A DNA stretch of 64,000 nucleotides. Source: Citrus sinensis. Taxonomy: Eukaryota; Streptophyta; Magnoliopsida; Sapindales; Rutaceae. The stretch covers positions 186,001-250,000 of the forward strand of contig NC_068558.1 of NCBI RefSeq assembly GCF_022201045.2, in the 5' to 3' direction. Numbering within the stretch: the first letter of the stretch is position 1; every line of letters starts with the position of its first letter. The notes under the pieces were generated by a model that made no database searches, was not told where the DNA came from, and saw nothing but the letters and a program-made list of their open reading frames with translations. Below are positions 60,509 to 64,000 of this stretch, piece by piece. The translations under genes and the position numbers were made by a program.

Positions 60509-63036
60509 ATGGGTTTGGCTTCGGTTTTGTTGGAGATATTGCAAAAACCCTCGATGGTTGACGTGATAAGGGAGCTTATGATGTTAATGGCGCCTTTATG
60601 GATTGCCGTGATTGTTGGGGTCCTTGTTGGCTGGGCGTGGAAACCCAAATGGGCTAATTTAGGCTTGATGGATTCTTCCGTCTCCATTTCCAAGGATTCG
60701 CATTCACGTACAGAAGATGATGACAGTGCAACAACTTTCACTGTTTTTAGGAATTTTTTTAAGTTTCAGCTTCCCACTTGCATTTCTGCTACTTCTGATT
60801 ATGGGATTCAAAAGGATGTCCCTTCTACCTCCAATTCCATTTCTCCCTGCAGGTTTGTTCCCTTATAATTTTTAGTTAGGACCTCGTTTTTACTCCTCTT
60901 TTTTTAGCTTATCAAATTGAAATTTATTTCAATTTCCGGCTTGGCCTTAAATTTAACTGATTCACACTTTTCTTGGCCAGTTCCTCGCAGGCTCACCGCC
61001 GTATGGAGCAATCTAGTTTTGTCACGGAAGATGATTTGGAGCATTTGTGTCGGCTTGTTGAGGAGAAAGACGGGGGTCCTGTTTGGATTCAGATGATGGA
61101 TCGTTCTACGCCCACTATGGCCTATCAAGCTTGGCGGAGAGATCCTGAGGTAGCTTTCTCCTCTCTACTATTCTCTTCTCTTCAGGAAATTTTGTCAACT
61201 TGGGTGCTATTTGCTTTCATTATTATTATTATTATTATTATTTGCAAATTGAGTTTGTAACCATCGTATAGTAGTACTAAGGTGTGTGATTTCTGTCTCT
61301 TATGTGGATTTGATAGAATGGTCCTCCACAATACCGATCTAGAACTGTCTATGAGGATGTCACTCCTGAGATGGTGAGAGATTTCTTTTGGGATGATGAT
61401 TTTCGTTTGAAGTGGGATGACATGTTGATTTATGCTTCAACTTTGGAGGAGTGCCCCACCACAGGAACAATGGTAGTTCAGTGGGTGCGAAAGGTGAGTT
61501 GATTTTTTCTTGTTTATCTTTTGTTGCACGAGGTTTCTTGGTCGTGTTGGCTGACTTGGTTTTTTTTTTTTTTTGTGGCATAGTTTCCCTTCTTTTGCAG
61601 TGACCGAGAGTACATTATAGGCCGTCGGATTTGGGAGTCTGGACGATCGTACTACTGTGTCACAAAGGTATGATAAAGATTGAAAGCATTTTCCTTCTTT
61701 AAACTATTAATTTTTTGGTTGAGGAGTGAGTAAGCTCTTTAATTTATTTCTTCTGTCCAGCAAGAGATCAGCGTCTGATTCATTCTGGCGTCTGTATTTG
61801 TGCCAAGAACTTGTTTCGTTTGTAGTTTTTATTTTATTTATTTTCCCCTCATCATAAAGATATCTTTATACTCTATATGTTTTCATGTTCCTAAACTGAA
61901 ACATAGTTTGTCAAACTAATGTAGTGTCAACGGGGAAACATAGTGTGCAAAACAATTTTAAGTTCGTATAGCATGTTTTGATCACTATGACCAGAGGTGC
62001 AGTACTAATGTGGACTCATACCTCTCAGTCCAAGTGAACTAAGCTGTACTCCCAATTAAATGAGCTGACCTTGTGAATCCTGGGAACTGTTTGTACCGGA
62101 TTTGGTTGAGAAATGTAATTGTTTGCTTGTGTTACATTTCCACTTCTTGCGTAGTTTTGGCATAGTAAATTTGCAGCTCTTGTTAGATGTGACCAGTTCT
62201 ATAAATGACTTGTTAGCTGTTATACACGTTTCAGGGAGTACCATACACTTCCGTGCCAAGGCGCAACAAACCCAAACGTGTTGATTTGTTCTATTCAAGT
62301 TGGTACATTCGGGCAGGTAACTGAGCTTTTAATCATGTTGTTTAGCTGTTATTTAGCTATGCACCTATTGTTCTTAAGTAGTGACAGAAACAGAGCACCA
62401 TTCACAAGCCCTGAATTTGCTGAAATGAGAAAGAAAATGGCTCTGGCTTCATGCTAGTGGTGAATAGAAAGAAAAAATCATTCAAATTTCCTGATTAAAG
62501 TTGGACAATTCATTCAAAGTGTTTTCAGATACATGGATCTATTATAATAAAAAAATCAAAGACTAAGATGTGTGCATGTTGGATGTGAAACAGTTGAATC
62601 AAGGAGAGGGGATGGCCAGCTGACAGCATGTGAGGTGATACTATTTCATCATGAAGACATGGGTATACCATGGGAAATTGCAAAGCTTGGGGTCCGGCAG
62701 GGTATGTGGGGAGCTGTGAAGAAATTTGACCCTGCCTTGCATGCGTATATGAAGGAGAGAGCATCTGGAGCCTCACTTTCCCGTTGTGCTTATATGGCAC
62801 AGATCAACACCAAAGTCAGTGCAGACTACTTACGAACCTTACAAAATTGCACTAATGATTTGTCTGTGGTTGAAGCCTCAGATTCATCTGAGAAACCTGG
62901 AGGCAGGAACATACCCAAGCTGCTAATTGTTGGTGGGGCCATTGCCCTTGCTTGTAGTATTGACAAGGGGCTTTTGACAAAGGCTGTTATATTTGGAGTA
63001 GCCAGAAGGTTTGCAAAAATTGGAAGGAGGTTGTGA
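60509..63036 (+). CDS. Membrane-anchored START lipid-binding domain protein, 432 aa, six exons
   Basis: Exons: 60509-60852, 60981-61149, 61317-61493, 61584-61667, 62235-62316 and 62594-63036; GT-AG introns, phases close at 1299 nt. An N-terminal hydrophobic segment (26-46, MLMAPLWIAVIVGVLVGWAW) precedes a Ser-rich linker and a START domain at about 125-345. Recognisable family stretches are YEDVTPEMVRDFFWDDDFRL, KWDDMLIYASTLEECPTTGT, PFFCSDREYIIGRRIW and DLFYSSWYIRA. The C-terminal 40 residues contain a second hydrophobic stretch (IPKLLIVGGAIALACSI) and a basic tail, so both ends may be membrane-attached. It belongs to the plant START group annotated as 'polyketide cyclase/dehydrase and lipid transport', with Arabidopsis CP5 as a relative. 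Ligand and role are unknown. The start ATG follows a CT-rich leader and gives the hydrophobic N-terminus found in relatives. Confidence 0.93.
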
Positions 63037-63736
63037 CTAAAAGCTTTTTGCTTCGTTCCAGAGATGCAAGGCAAGTTGCTGCTGCTGTGAAGTCAGAGTA
63101 TTGAGGGATGAAAACAATTATCCTCGTAGTTGCGCATCCTTTTGGAAAGGGCGAGTTGTATTATTTTTTTGTATGTTTGAGCCGTGAAGCAGCTTTAGAT
63201 TTCCGGAGTTAAAAAGATCATACAGTTGTATTCTTTAAAAATGGCAACCATGTACCCAGATATATTATGCCGCGGGAATAACAGGCACATGTTTCTTTTC
63301 TTTTTCTTTGTGGCTCGTCTCAGATTTTTCTGTTTCATTGTCGTTTGTAGAGCTAGTAAGAAGTTATGGAGTTGGGTGGCAAGAAGCAAATTATAGGTTT
63401 AAAAATCACTGTGAAGACTGTGGTTGTGCCTAAGGATCGTGGAAATTGTTATTAAAACTAGTTTGCAGTGTGGGAAGCGAGGTGAAATAAACAGAAACAA
63501 CCAACAGTTGGATCAATTGAAAAAAGAAGACCTAGGGTTAAAAAAATCACCAACATTTATCATCATAATAGATAGAACCAAACTGGCAACCCGGCGGGCG
63601 ACGCGATGCGATCCGATCAGTGAACACAAAAGGAGTAGCAAACGAAGAGGATTAAGGGGTTGGTTACAACTGCAGGTATGGAAAGCTTATTCTATGAAAA
63701 CTCTTCGAACACGAAGCAAAGTATAAATCACTGTGA
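63037..63736. other. START-gene 3' region and spacer
   Basis: No further gene was recognised. The first 250 or so bases are probably the 3' UTR of the START gene, which converges with the PDH-like fragment. Confidence 0.5.
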
Positions 63737-64000
63737 TCAGTAAGCAACTGCTAGAGTGAATTTGGGATCCTCGCATCTGTATCTTCCATCAGGACCAATT
63801 CCAAAGCCTTCAGCATCGGCAAAAACGTTCTGCAACAGCTGACTTGTAGCTGGACGTGGACTTGCATCTGCAAATTCCACGGCTTCGTCAACCAACTCAT
63901 GAATCTTTCTCTCTATGGTTTTCAACTTAGCTTCATTGGCAAGTTTGTTTCTCAATCATGTACTTCTTCAAAGCTGTGATGGAATCTCCTGCAGCATAAT
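63737..64000 (-). pseudogene. 3' end of a plastid pyruvate dehydrogenase E1-alpha copy, frameshifted, cut by the window edge
   Basis: The minus strand encodes the C-terminal 70 or so residues of PDH E1-alpha of the plastid type: KLANEAKLKTIERKIHELVD, AVEFADASPRP, SQLLQNVFADAEGFGIGPDG and RYRCEDPKFT are characteristic. The preceding residues (SITALKKYMIE, 63958-64000) are in a different frame. An extra A in the GAGAAACAAAC stretch near 63950 shifts the frame, so the upstream frame stops soon after. The final residues (LAVAY) also depart from the usual plastid E1-alpha ending. The active enzyme makes acetyl-CoA from pyruvate for plastid fatty acid synthesis. Because of the frameshift I call a pseudogene, but a sequencing or assembly error in a homopolymer would give the same picture, and the 5' part lies outside the window. 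Confidence 0.68.

Noticed and set aside
1-64000. tRNA, rRNA, known microRNA, snoRNA and CRISPR signals
   Set aside because: Scanned by eye for conserved tRNA boxes, common plant microRNA sequences and regular spacer repeats; none was found. A covariance-model search would be needed to exclude them fully.

Overview
The window looks like nuclear DNA of a eudicot plant. The genes have canonical GT-AG introns, the spacers are AT-rich and full of microsatellites and short non-autonomous transposons, and every recognisable protein belongs to a plant family: HIPP, NGATHA, MTP1, plastid L11, subtilase, B3GALT, membrane-anchored START, plastid PDH E1-alpha. The overall protein feel suggests a rosid, perhaps Sapindales/Citrus, but that is only an impression. 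No rRNA, tRNA, CRISPR, operon or bacterial feature was seen.

Layout. 1-9.8 kb is mostly AT-rich spacer. It holds one small possible gene (1000-1200), a truncated Ty3/gypsy-type relic (5063-5960) and a Mutator-type foldback MITE with a perfect 9-bp target duplication (6495-7139). A three-exon HIPP-type metallochaperone lies at 9819-11484 (+). A gene-poor stretch follows (11.5-23.5 kb). The single-exon NGATHA B3 transcription factor lies at 23542-24942 (-), followed by another poor stretch to 31.5 kb with a Harbinger-like MITE at 29207-29824. From 31.5 kb the window is gene-dense: TIM13 (31520-32619, +), a decayed 2-oxoglutarate dioxygenase pseudogene split by a second copy of the 29.2-kb MITE (33486-35080, +), vacuolar zinc transporter MTP1 (36077-37270, - plus a leader exon near 38.1 kb), plastid ribosomal protein L11 (39474-41998, -) and a ten-exon SBT3-like subtilase (43496-46892, -). 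A 6.3-kb spacer (46.9-53.2 kb) carries five MITE-like elements of at least three superfamilies. Then come an eleven-exon GT31 beta-1,3-galactosyltransferase (53230-57264, +), a six-exon START-domain membrane protein (60509-63036, +) and, at the right edge, the 3' end of a frameshifted plastid PDH E1-alpha copy (-).

The genes share no pathway. They are housekeeping and developmental genes in ordinary plant order. For the six multi-exon genes, exon boundaries were assembled by hand from splice signals, reading phase and family similarity, and every phase closes. I found no convincing undescribed biological system. The most informative material is the transposon and pseudogene archaeology (nested MITE in the dioxygenase pseudogene, several elements with readable target duplications), the site II/telo-box cluster before TIM13, a GC-AG intron, and a splice junction that places two ATGs in tandem at the MTP1 start.
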